From: Candidatus Sulfopaludibacter sp.
Lineage (GTDB): Bacteria; Acidobacteriota; Terriglobia; Bryobacterales; Bryobacteraceae
NCBI GenBank assembly: GCA_031292755.1
Contig: JARLGM010000015.1
Coordinates: 1 to 63,938 of the forward strand
DNA: 63,938 bases
Reading direction: 5' to 3'
Positions within the stretch are counted from its first letter, which is position 1. The number at the start of each line of letters is the position of its first letter. A model generated the notes under the pieces. That model saw only the letters and a list, made by a program, of their open reading frames with translations. It searched no databases and had not been told where the DNA came from. Positions 1 to 8,028 of the stretch are shown here, piece by piece. Made by a program: the position numbers and the translations under genes.

Positions 1-219
1 TGGTTTGCCGGAATCACGGAGAAACGGATTCGCCGCGGATCGTTCACCAGCGTGCCGCAACTGGAAAAGGCGATCCAAGAATACCTGGACCACAACAATC
101 AAAACCCAAAGCCGTTTGTATGGACAGCGGATGCGGATCTGATCCTGGGAAAGATCCAAAGACTTTGTGAACGGATTTCTAACTCACCCAATGCCGTGCC
201 AGCCAGCAAGACTTCATAA
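1..219 (+). CDS. IS630-family transposase, C-terminal fragment (cut by window start)
   Basis: An open frame runs from the first base to TAA at 217-219 and encodes 72 residues resembling the C-terminal end of IS630/Tc1-type DDE transposases: a KRIRRGSF motif, a VPQLEKAI helix, an NPKPFVWTA motif and a final helix. The start and the catalytic Asp residues lie outside the window, so activity cannot be judged. The element appears to end near the GGACACTAG at 236-244, just upstream of the pyrimidine operon. Family assignment is by motif recognition. Confidence 0.85.
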   Translation, partial: WFAGITEKRIRRGSFTSVPQLEKAIQEYLDHNNQNPKPFVWTADADLILGKIQRLCERISNSPNAVPASKTS

Positions 220-235
220 ACGGATCTCTAATTCA
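169..235 (+). repeat. Imperfect direct repeat at the IS630 right end
   Basis: The 18 nt at 169-186 (GAACGGATTTCTAACTCA) recur at 218-235 with three substitutions. The first copy lies inside the transposase reading frame and the second just after its stop codon. Paired subterminal motifs of this kind are common transposase-binding sites, so I read it as the right-end recognition region. The exact element boundary is not proven because the left end is outside the window. Confidence 0.5.
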
Positions 236-343
236 GGACACTAGTGTACTGTTCAACAAATAACCAGACAAATTTAGAAATCCGATTTTTCCTTGGGCAT
301 GGGCCAGTCATTGCAGTTGTCGGCGGCGGAACGCCAGCGGCGG

Positions 344-372
344 TTGATTCCTTGTAACAGAAGCTGGATAAT
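344..372 (+). promoter_or_regulatory. Sigma-70-type promoter of the pyrimidine catabolism operon
   Basis: TTGATT at 344-349 and GATAAT at 367-372 are separated by exactly 17 nt. Transcription would start near 379, leaving a short leader that contains AGGGAGG at 387-393 just before the ATG at 397. No operator or riboswitch was recognised between the IS630 end and the gene. Confidence 0.6.
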
Positions 373-396
373 GGTGCCCTGTTCGCAGGGAGGAAT

Positions 397-1266
397 ATGT
401 CTCGTATCGTCAGGTGTTCGCTCATTCAGGCCTCCAACGCCGCGCCTCCGGATGCCTCCCTTGCAGTCACCAAACAGGCGATGATCGAGAAACACCTGGA
501 GTATATCCGCCAGGCCGCCGATGCCGGGGCACAAATCGTGTGCCTGCAAGAGATTTTCTATGGCCCCTATTTCTGTGCCGAGCAGACCATTAAGTGGTAC
601 GACACCACCGAAGCCGTGCCTGATGGACCTACCATCCGGCTCATGCAGGACTTGGCCCGCAAGCATCGCATCGTCCTGATTGTCCCGGTCTACGAGGTGG
701 AACAGGAAGGCGTCTACTACAACACCGCCGCCGTGATCCATAACGACGGGACCTTTCTGGGCAAGTACCGCAAGACACACATCCCGCACGTGGCTCCGGG
801 CTTCTGGGAGAAGTTCTATTTCCGGCCAGGCAACCTCGGCTACCCCGTTTTCGACGTGGGCTTTGCCAAGATCGGAGTCTATATCTGCTACGACCGCCAC
901 TTTCCCGAAGGCGCCCGCGCGCTGGGGCTGAACGGCGCCGAGATTGTCTTCAATCCCTCGGCCACCGTCGCCGGCCTCAGTGAATATCTTTGGAAGCTGG
1001 AACAGCCGGCCCACGCCGTGGCCAACGGCTATTTTGTGGGCGCCATCAATCGCGTGGGCACCGAAGCGCCGTGGAATATCGGCGAATTTTACGGATCCAG
1101 CTATTTCTGCGATCCGCGCGGGCAGATCATCGCGCAGGCGTCGCGCGACAAAGACGAAGTGCTGACCGCCGACCTGGACCTGGCCCAAATCGCCGAGGTC
1201 CGCAAGACCTGGCAGTTCTACCGGGACCGGCGGCCGGACATGTACCAGGCATTAGTAAAGGCATAA
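397..1266 (+). CDS. Beta-ureidopropionase (N-carbamoyl-beta-alanine amidohydrolase), nitrilase superfamily
   Basis: This 289-residue cytoplasmic enzyme should hydrolyse N-carbamoyl-beta-alanine (or the 2-methyl form from thymine) to the beta-amino acid, CO2 and ammonia, the third step of reductive pyrimidine degradation. The nitrilase triad is visible: Glu52 in LQEIF, Lys126 in KYRKTHIP and Cys164 in ICYDRHFPE. Length is usual for single-domain family members. The ATG at 397 has a strong Shine-Dalgarno (AGGGAGG). It is the first gene of an operon that holds the rest of the pathway, which favours this substrate over N-carbamoylputrescine, its closest alternative. Confidence 0.88.
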   Translation: MSRIVRCSLIQASNAAPPDASLAVTKQAMIEKHLEYIRQAADAGAQIVCLQEIFYGPYFCAEQTIKWYDTTEAVPDGPTIRLMQDLARKHRIVLIVPVYEVEQEGVYYNTAAVIHNDGTFLGKYRKTHIPHVAPGFWEKFYFRPGNLGYPVFDVGFAKIGVYICYDRHFPEGARALGLNGAEIVFNPSATVAGLSEYLWKLEQPAHAVANGYFVGAINRVGTEAPWNIGEFYGSSYFCDPRGQIIAQASRDKDEVLTADLDLAQIAEVRKTWQFYRDRRPDMYQALVKA

Positions 1267-1268
1267 TC

Positions 1269-2576
1269 ATGACCAAAGACGAGATCATCCTTGCCAATAA
1301 GGAGTTCCTGTTTCCAGCGGTGTTCCATTACTTCAAGGAACCGCTGGTGGTGTCGCACGCGAAAAACCAATATGTCTGGGATGCCGACGGCAACCAGTAC
1401 CTGGATTTCTTCGGCGGGATCGTCACCGTGAGCGTGGGCCACTGCAATGACCGTGTGAACGCCAGGATCCACCAGCAGTTCGACACGCTGCAACATGTTT
1501 CCACCGTGTTCGCCAATGAGCCGCAGGCCGCGCTGGCGAAGAAGATCGCGTCCATCACGCCGGGCGGGAAACTCACCAAGAGCTTCTTCACCAACAGCGG
1601 CACGGAGGCCAACGAGACCGCCATCCTCGCCGCCCGCTGCTACACCGGCAACACCGAAATCGTCGCCCTGCGGCACTCCTATCACGGCCGCAGCGCCATG
1701 GGGATGACGCTCAGCGGAGTGGGCACCTGGCGTCTGGGACCGGCGCAGGCCGGCATCGTCCATGCCCACAACGCCTACTGCTACCGCTGTCCGTTCGGCC
1801 TGGAATACCCCAGTTGCGAGGTCCGCTGTGCGCAGGATATGGAAGAGTTGATCCGCACCACCACTACCGGCCGCATCGCCGGCTTCATCGGTGAGCCGAT
1901 CCAGGGCGTGGGCGGATTCGTCACGCCGCCCAAGGAGTACTTTCAGATCGTGGAGAAGATCGTGCGCAATCACGGCGGCATCTTCATCAGCGACGAAGTG
2001 CAGACGGGCTGGGGGCGCACCGGCGGCAAGTGGTTCGGCATCGAGCAATGGGGCGTCACTCCGGACATCATGACCAGCGCCAAGGGCCTCGGCAACGGCA
2101 GTCCCATCGGGCTGACCGTGGCACGGCCGGAAGTGGCCGATTCGGTCAAGGGCCTCACCATTTCCACGTTCGGCGGAAACCCGGTCACTACCACCGCGGC
2201 CAAGGCCGTCATCGATTTCATCGAAGAGCAGAACCTCATGGCTAATTGCGCCGAAACCGGCGCTTATCTGCGCGGCCATCTGGAAGAGTTGAAGAGTAAG
2301 CATCCGCTCATTGGCGATGTGCGCGGCATGGGACTCATGCAGGCCCTGGAACTGGTGGAAGACCGCACCACCAAAGCTCCCGCCACGGCTCAGACCGCGA
2401 TGCTGATGGAAACGGCGCGCGAGAATCGCCTGCTCATCGGCAAGGGCGGCATGTATGGCAACGTGATCCGCCTTTCGCCGCCCATGAACATTACGCGCAG
2501 CGACGTGGATCAGTTTATCGGACTGCTGGGCAAGAGCCTGGCGGCCTGCGGCGCGGCGGTGGCGGGGGCGCGATGA
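1269..2576 (+). CDS. Class III aminotransferase, probable beta-alanine:pyruvate/glyoxylate transaminase
   Basis: A 435-residue PLP-dependent fold-type I aminotransferase of the AGXT2-like group. It carries the NSGTEANE cofactor-binding loop (about 109-116), the Asp242 that contacts the PLP ring nitrogen in ISDEVQTGWGRTG, and Lys272 in TSAKGLGNG as the Schiff-base lysine. In this operon it most plausibly converts beta-alanine to malonate semialdehyde and 3-aminoisobutyrate to methylmalonate semialdehyde. The frame stays open far upstream, but the ATG at 1269, 2 nt after the previous stop, gives the normal family length. Amino acceptor (pyruvate or glyoxylate) cannot be told from sequence. Confidence 0.85.
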   Translation: MTKDEIILANKEFLFPAVFHYFKEPLVVSHAKNQYVWDADGNQYLDFFGGIVTVSVGHCNDRVNARIHQQFDTLQHVSTVFANEPQAALAKKIASITPGGKLTKSFFTNSGTEANETAILAARCYTGNTEIVALRHSYHGRSAMGMTLSGVGTWRLGPAQAGIVHAHNAYCYRCPFGLEYPSCEVRCAQDMEELIRTTTTGRIAGFIGEPIQGVGGFVTPPKEYFQIVEKIVRNHGGIFISDEVQTGWGRTGGKWFGIEQWGVTPDIMTSAKGLGNGSPIGLTVARPEVADSVKGLTISTFGGNPVTTTAAKAVIDFIEEQNLMANCAETGAYLRGHLEELKSKHPLIGDVRGMGLMQALELVEDRTTKAPATAQTAMLMETARENRLLIGKGGMYGNVIRLSPPMNITRSDVDQFIGLLGKSLAACGAAVAGAR

Positions 2577-3910
2577 GCTCTGCCGCGCTGCACGTAGAGC
2601 GCAACCTGGAGCAGTTCCCGGATCTCCATCCGGCGTTCGATTCGCAAGCCGCGCTCGCCGAGGCCAATCGCTGTCTTTTCTGTTTCGATGCGCCCTGCAT
2701 GGGCGCCTGTCCCACCCACATCGATGTGCCGCGCTTCATCAAAAAGATCGCGAGCGGCAATCTGCGCGGGTCCGCGGTGACCATTCTGGACGCCAATATT
2801 CTCGGTCTGAGCTGCTCCCGTGTCTGTCCGGTGGATGTGCTCTGCGAAGGCGCTTGCGTGATGCATCGCTACAACAAGCTGCCGATCGAGATCGGCCGCC
2901 TGCAGCGCTTCGCCATGGATACGTTTTACGCCAAAGGCGCGCACCTGCCGCCGGTGGCGCAGACCGGCTCGCAACGGATCGCCTGCGTGGGCGGCGGTCC
3001 GGCATCGCTCAGTTGCGCCGCGGAGCTGCGAAGGCGCGGAGTTGCCGTTACCGTGTTCGACAACCGGCCGCTGCCCGGCGGCCTCAACACGTACGGCGTG
3101 GCTGAGTACAAGCTGCGCCCCGCCGATAGTCTCCGCGAGGTCGCCATGGTGCGATCTCTGGGCGTGGAATTTCGACAGGCGGAAGTGGGCGGCGCCACGC
3201 CGTTGGACGAACTGGAAGGCGAATACGCTTTCCTCTTCCTGGGGATGGGGCTCGGCGCTATGGAGCGCATGGGCATTCCCGGTGAGCAGGCGCTCGGCGT
3301 AATCGATGCGCTGCGCTTCATCGAGCGCTACAAGACGCTGCCGGATTTCTCCGTGGGTAAAACGGTCGTCGTGATCGGCGGTGGCAACACTGCCATCGAT
3401 GCCGCCAATGCGGCCCGCCGCCTGGGCGCGCAGGATGTACATCTTTTCTATCGCCGTACCGAAACCGAGATGCCGGCATTTTCCTTCGAGTACGACCGCT
3501 CCAAAGTGGAAGGCGTGCAGTTCCACTGGCTGGCGCAGCCGGTGGCGATCCTCGAACAGGAAGGGCGCGCCGCAGCCGTGAAATTTGTGCGCACGGCGCT
3601 CGGCCAGCCGGATGCCAGCGGACGGCGCAAGGCCGAACCGGTGCCAGAATCGGAATTCGAATTCCCCTGCGACCTGGTGATTCCGGCGCTGGGACAATCG
3701 CGTCTTACCAGCCTGCTGGAAAGCACGCGCGGTGTCGAACTGAAGGGCGGCTCCATTGTGGTGGACCGCGCCACCGGGCGCACCGCCAACCCCCGTTATT
3801 ATGGCGGCGGCGATTGCGTGAACGGCGGGCGGGAAGTGGTGGACGCCGTCGCCGATGGCAAGCGTGCCGCTCTCGCGATGGTGGCGCAGCTACAGGTGAA
3901 CCATGGCTGA
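2573..3910 (+). CDS. preT: NAD(P)-dependent dihydropyrimidine dehydrogenase, PreT subunit
   Basis: This 445-residue subunit passes electrons from NAD(P)H through FAD to the PreA partner for reduction of uracil or thymine. The N-terminal GltD-like domain has two cysteine clusters for Fe-S centres (Cys34/37/42/46 and Cys81/85/91/95). An FAD site follows (ACVGGGPAS, about 137-145), then a second dinucleotide fold (VVVIGGGNTAID) with the arginine pair in FYRRTETE that usually favours NADPH, and a C-terminal GGGDCVNGG. Its ATG overlaps the previous stop by 4 nt, so translation is probably coupled. Confidence 0.9.
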   Translation: MSSAALHVERNLEQFPDLHPAFDSQAALAEANRCLFCFDAPCMGACPTHIDVPRFIKKIASGNLRGSAVTILDANILGLSCSRVCPVDVLCEGACVMHRYNKLPIEIGRLQRFAMDTFYAKGAHLPPVAQTGSQRIACVGGGPASLSCAAELRRRGVAVTVFDNRPLPGGLNTYGVAEYKLRPADSLREVAMVRSLGVEFRQAEVGGATPLDELEGEYAFLFLGMGLGAMERMGIPGEQALGVIDALRFIERYKTLPDFSVGKTVVVIGGGNTAIDAANAARRLGAQDVHLFYRRTETEMPAFSFEYDRSKVEGVQFHWLAQPVAILEQEGRAAAVKFVRTALGQPDASGRRKAEPVPESEFEFPCDLVIPALGQSRLTSLLESTRGVELKGGSIVVDRATGRTANPRYYGGGDCVNGGREVVDAVADGKRAALAMVAQLQVNHG

Positions 3911-5249
3911 CCTGACCACCAACTTCGCCGGCATCCGCTGCCCCAACCCCTTCTGGCTGGCCTCCGGTCCACCCACCAATTGCGGCGACCAGGTGATGCG
4001 CGCCTTCGATGCCGGCTGGGGCGGCGCCGTCTGGAAGACCATCGGAGAACCCATCGTCAACGTCTCCTCGCGCTACTCCTCGGTCGATTGGAATGGCCAG
4101 CGCATGATGGGGCTCAACAACATCGAGCTCATCAGCGACCGGCCCATCGAAACCAACCTGCGCGAAATCGCCGAAGTGAAGAAGCGCTATCCCAAACATG
4201 CAGTCATCGCCAGCCTGATGGTGGATTCCAAACGCGACGTCTGGCACGACATCGTCAAGCGGTCCGAAGACGCCGGCGCCGATGGGCTGGAGCTGAACTT
4301 CGGCTGTCCGCACGGCATGAGCGAGCGCGGCATGGGCAGCGCCGTGGGGCAGGTCCCCGAATATTCGTGCATGATCACCGAGTGGGTGAAGGAGGTAGCG
4401 CGTACTCCGGTGCTCATCAAGCTGACGCCCAATATCACCGATATCCGCACGGTGGCGCGCGCAGCCCGGCGCGGCGGCGCCGATGCCCTCTCCGCAATCA
4501 ACACCATCAACTCCATTACGGGAATCGATCTCGATACTTTCACTCCGCGGCCTTACGTGGGCGGCTCGTCCTCGCACGGCGGCTATTGCGGCCCCGCGGT
4601 GAAACCTATCGCGCTCCACCTGGTGCAGCAGATCGCCTCCGATACGGAAGTGGGCATCCCCATCTCCGGCATCGGCGGCATTGCCGGCTGGCGGGAAGCC
4701 GCGGAATTCATGCTGCTGGGCTGCGGCACTGTGCAGGTCTGCACCGCGGCCATGCATTACGGCTACCGCATCGTGGAAGATATGATCGATGGCCTGAGCA
4801 ATTGGATGGACGAAAAAGGCTTCCGCACACTCGACGATTTCCGCGGCCTGTCCGTCCCCAAAGTCACCGAGTGGAAGCACCTCGACCTGAACTACAAGAT
4901 TGTCGCCCGCATCGATCGGGATACATGCATCGGCTGCGACCTGTGCTACATCGCCTGCTGGGACGGTGCGCACCAGTGCATCCATATCGATGGCCACAGC
5001 CGGCCCGAATCGCTGGAAGCGGCCAGCCATGCGCGCCTTACCGTGACCCCTATCGCGAAGCTCGACGCCCTGCAAGCCGCCAACGGAAAGAAAACGCCGC
5101 CGGAGCGCATCCCCAAAGTGGACGAGGCCGAATGCGTGGGGTGCAACCTCTGCTGGCTGGTCTGCCCGGTAGCGAACTGCATCACCATGGAACAGGTGGA
5201 TACGGGGCGGCCCGCGCAATCCTGGGAGCAACGATGCCAACAACACTGA
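3903..5249 (+). CDS. preA: NAD(P)-dependent dihydropyrimidine dehydrogenase, catalytic PreA subunit
   Basis: A 448-residue protein with a dihydroorotate-dehydrogenase-like FMN TIM barrel (about 1-330) and a C-terminal ferredoxin domain with two 4Fe-4S motifs (Cys342/345/348/352 and Cys411/414/417/421). With PreT it reduces uracil to dihydrouracil. The substrate-side motif NFGCPHGMSERGMG is present. The residue aligning with the catalytic Cys of mammalian dihydropyrimidine dehydrogenase (LACGQ) is Val148 (SAVGQ); from memory, E. coli PreA also has Val there, but this should be aligned. The start overlaps preT by 8 nt. Confidence 0.9.
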   Translation: MADLTTNFAGIRCPNPFWLASGPPTNCGDQVMRAFDAGWGGAVWKTIGEPIVNVSSRYSSVDWNGQRMMGLNNIELISDRPIETNLREIAEVKKRYPKHAVIASLMVDSKRDVWHDIVKRSEDAGADGLELNFGCPHGMSERGMGSAVGQVPEYSCMITEWVKEVARTPVLIKLTPNITDIRTVARAARRGGADALSAINTINSITGIDLDTFTPRPYVGGSSSHGGYCGPAVKPIALHLVQQIASDTEVGIPISGIGGIAGWREAAEFMLLGCGTVQVCTAAMHYGYRIVEDMIDGLSNWMDEKGFRTLDDFRGLSVPKVTEWKHLDLNYKIVARIDRDTCIGCDLCYIACWDGAHQCIHIDGHSRPESLEAASHARLTVTPIAKLDALQAANGKKTPPERIPKVDEAECVGCNLCWLVCPVANCITMEQVDTGRPAQSWEQRCQQH

Positions 5250-6628
5250 TTCGCAACGGCACGGTAGTAACCGCAACCGAAACCAAGGCTGCGGACGTTT
5301 TGATCGAAGGCGCGCGCATCCGGGAAGTGCGCAGCGCCATCCCGCCGGAATCGGCGGAGAAGACCATCGACGCCACCGGAATGTACGTGATCCCCGGCGG
5401 CATCGACGCCCACACGCATCTCGATATGCCGTTCGGCGGCACCACCAGCGCCGACGATTTCCTAACCGGAACGCGCGCTGCCGCGTTCGGCGGCACCACC
5501 AGCATCGTGGACTTCGCCATTCAGGGCCGCGGCACGAAGATGCGCGACGCCCTCGACACCTGGTGGAAAAAGGCCGAAGGCCGCGCCGTTATCGATTACG
5601 GCCTGCACATGATCGTCACGGACCTGGGGACCTCGGGCCTGGAAGACATGGACGAAATGGTGGACGAAGGCGTGGCCAGTTTCAAGCTGTTTATGGCCTA
5701 CCCCAACGTCCTGATGGTGGACGATGCCACCATCTTCAAAGCTCTCTCCCGCACCGCCAAAAACGGCGCGCTCATCTGCATGCATGCGGAAAACGGCAGC
5801 GTCATCGACGTGATCATTGCCAAGGCGTTGGCCGAAGGCAAGACCGCGCCCATCTACCACGCGCTCACGCGCCCCACGCGGGCCGAAGCCGAGGCCGTGC
5901 ACCGCGCCATCGCCATGGCGGAGATCGCCGGCGTCCCGGTGTACATAGTCCACCTCTCGTCGGAAGACGCACTCCACGAAGTGCGTGAAGCACGCGACCG
6001 CGGCGTTCCCGCCTTCGCCGAAACCTGCCCGCAATACCTGCTGCTCTCCATCGAAGAACTGGAGCGCCCCAATTTCGAAGGCGCGAAATACGTTTTCACC
6101 CCGCCCCTGCGCACCAAAGAGAACCTGCCCAAACTGTGGGACGGCCTGAAGCACGATCATCTCCAGGTGGTCTCTACCGACCATTGCCCCTTCTGCTTTG
6201 AAGACCAGAAGATTCTCGGCAAGGACGACTTCACCAAGATTCCCAATGGCGGCCCGGGCATCGAAAACCGCATGCAGCTCATCTATCACCACGGCGTCAA
6301 CGCGGGGAAGTTGTCGCTCAATCGCTTCGTCGAAATCACCTCCACCACGCCCGCGCGCATCTTCGGCATGTATCCGCGGAAGGGCGAGATTGCCGCGGGC
6401 AGCGACGCCGATATCGTTATCTGGGACCCGAAAGCGCCGTACACGATCAGCTCCAAGACCCATCACATGCGCGTCGATTATTCCATGTTCGAGGGCTACC
6501 AGGTGCAGGGTAACGCCCGCACGGTGATCTCGCGCGGTGAGGTGATTGTGGATGGCGGCGAGTTCCTCGGCAAGCCCGGCCGCGGCGAATACCTCCGCCG
6601 CCAGGCCCGCGGAGGCGCATGGAGGTAG
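5234..6628 (+). CDS. hydA: Dihydropyrimidinase
   Basis: A 464-residue cyclic amidohydrolase that opens dihydrouracil or dihydrothymine to the N-carbamoyl-beta-amino acid. The two-metal site is complete: His60 and His62 in DAHTHLD, the carboxylated Lys151 in SFKLFMAYP, His184 in MHAENG, His240 in VHLSSE and Asp316 in STDHCPF. The ATG at 5234 gives the family length and overlaps preA by 16 nt; upstream extension of the frame is a shadow of preA. A hydantoinase or phenylhydantoinase role is the main alternative, but the operon strongly supports pyrimidine degradation. Confidence 0.93.
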   Translation: MPTTLIRNGTVVTATETKAADVLIEGARIREVRSAIPPESAEKTIDATGMYVIPGGIDAHTHLDMPFGGTTSADDFLTGTRAAAFGGTTSIVDFAIQGRGTKMRDALDTWWKKAEGRAVIDYGLHMIVTDLGTSGLEDMDEMVDEGVASFKLFMAYPNVLMVDDATIFKALSRTAKNGALICMHAENGSVIDVIIAKALAEGKTAPIYHALTRPTRAEAEAVHRAIAMAEIAGVPVYIVHLSSEDALHEVREARDRGVPAFAETCPQYLLLSIEELERPNFEGAKYVFTPPLRTKENLPKLWDGLKHDHLQVVSTDHCPFCFEDQKILGKDDFTKIPNGGPGIENRMQLIYHHGVNAGKLSLNRFVEITSTTPARIFGMYPRKGEIAAGSDADIVIWDPKAPYTISSKTHHMRVDYSMFEGYQVQGNARTVISRGEVIVDGGEFLGKPGRGEYLRRQARGGAWR

Positions 6629-8028
6629 ACCCCTCTCTCTACAACAAAGACCTCGCGCCTATTCCGCTGGAGCGCCGCACTTGGGGCACCTATAACTACG
6701 CCTCCCTCTGGGTGGCCATGTCCGTCTGCATCCCTACTTATATGCTGGCCTCCGGCCTGATCGCCGGCGGCATGAGCTGGTGGCAGGCGATTCTGACCAT
6801 CCTGCTGGGCAACCTCATCGTACTCGTCCCCATGCTGTTGAACGCCCATGCCGGCGCGAAGTACGGCATCCCGTTTCCCGTGCTCGTACGCGCATCGTTT
6901 GGCGTGCGCGGCGCCAACGTTCCGGCCGTTCTGCGCGCGCTTGTCGCCTGCGGATGGTTCGGCATCCAGACCTGGATCGGCGGGCAGGCCATCTACTCCA
7001 TGCTCAAGATCATCTGGCCGGGCGTGGCCGGCATGGCGGCCGGCATCTGGATCTGCTTCTTCGCATTCTGGGCACTGAACATCGCGGTCATCTGGCGCGG
7101 CATCGAAACCATCAAATTCCTGGAAGGCATCGGCGCGCCGTTCATGCTGGGTATCGGTTTGCTGCTGCTGTGGTGGATCACCGGCAAGGCCGGCGGCTTC
7201 GGCCCGGTCCTCAGTGCGCCCAGCAAATTCCACACCCCGGCCGAGTTCTTCCGCTTCTTCATCCCCTCGCTCACCGGCATGGTGGGCTTCTGGGCCACCG
7301 TCGCGCTCAACATCCCCGACTTCACCCGCTATGCAAAATCGCAAAAGGCGCAGGCCCTGGGCCAGGCGCTGGGACTGCCCACCGCCATGACGCTCTATTC
7401 CTTCATCGGCGTGGCCGTCACGTCTGCCTCGGTGGTGCTGTTCGGCGAAGCGATATGGGATCCGGTGATGCTGCTTGGCAAATTCAACCAGCCCGTAGTC
7501 GCGTTCATCGCCCTCATCGCATTGCTCATCGCTACGCTTAACACCAACGTCGCGGCCAACGTCGTCTCGCCCTCCAACGATTTTTCCAATCTGAATCCGC
7601 GCCTGATTTCGTTTCGCACCGGCGGCCTGATCACCGGCGTGATCGGCGTGCTCCTGATGCCGTGGAAACTGATGACCGATTTCAGCTCGTACATTTTCGG
7701 CTGGCTGGTGGGATACTCGGGCCTGCTCGGGCCCATCGCCGGAGTGATGATCGTCGACTATTTCGTGGTCCGCCGCTCGCGCCTGCGCGTGGACGATCTG
7801 TACCGCCGCAATGGCGCGTACGAATACGATAACGGCTTCAATCCGCGCGCCATCGTGGCGCTCGCCATCGGAATCGCCGTCGCGCTCCTGGGACTGTTCG
7901 TCCCCGCGGTACGGCTGCTCTACGACTATGCCTGGTTCGTTGGCTTCGGAGTCTCCGGAGCCGTTTACGTCTTACTCATGCAGCGCGCTCCGGTCGACGC
8001 CATTCTGCCGGAGTGGGAGAATGAATAA
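6619..8028 (+). CDS. NCS1-family nucleobase:cation symporter, probable uracil/thymine permease
   Basis: A 469-residue inner-membrane protein of the nucleobase:cation symporter-1 family, with about twelve hydrophobic segments. Family-typical features include the N-terminal LERRTWGTYNYASLWVAM and the VLVRASFGVRGANVPAVLRA segment. It overlaps hydA by 10 nt and is followed without a gap by the dehydrogenase gene, so it belongs to the operon. The likely cargo is the pathway substrate (uracil, thymine or a dihydropyrimidine). Other family members carry allantoin, cytosine or hydantoins, so specificity is inference from context. Confidence 0.85.
   Translation: MEVDPSLYNKDLAPIPLERRTWGTYNYASLWVAMSVCIPTYMLASGLIAGGMSWWQAILTILLGNLIVLVPMLLNAHAGAKYGIPFPVLVRASFGVRGANVPAVLRALVACGWFGIQTWIGGQAIYSMLKIIWPGVAGMAAGIWICFFAFWALNIAVIWRGIETIKFLEGIGAPFMLGIGLLLLWWITGKAGGFGPVLSAPSKFHTPAEFFRFFIPSLTGMVGFWATVALNIPDFTRYAKSQKAQALGQALGLPTAMTLYSFIGVAVTSASVVLFGEAIWDPVMLLGKFNQPVVAFIALIALLIATLNTNVAANVVSPSNDFSNLNPRLISFRTGGLITGVIGVLLMPWKLMTDFSSYIFGWLVGYSGLLGPIAGVMIVDYFVVRRSRLRVDDLYRRNGAYEYDNGFNPRAIVALAIGIAVALLGLFVPAVRLLYDYAWFVGFGVSGAVYVLLMQRAPVDAILPEWENE

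Noticed and set aside
274..1188. Long minus-strand open frame opposite the beta-ureidopropionase gene
   Set aside because: Antisense shadow in GC-rich coding DNA; no family motif and the plus strand encodes a clear enzyme. The same applies to the long antisense frames opposite most genes, for example 2510-3697, 3705-5276 and 20875-22677.
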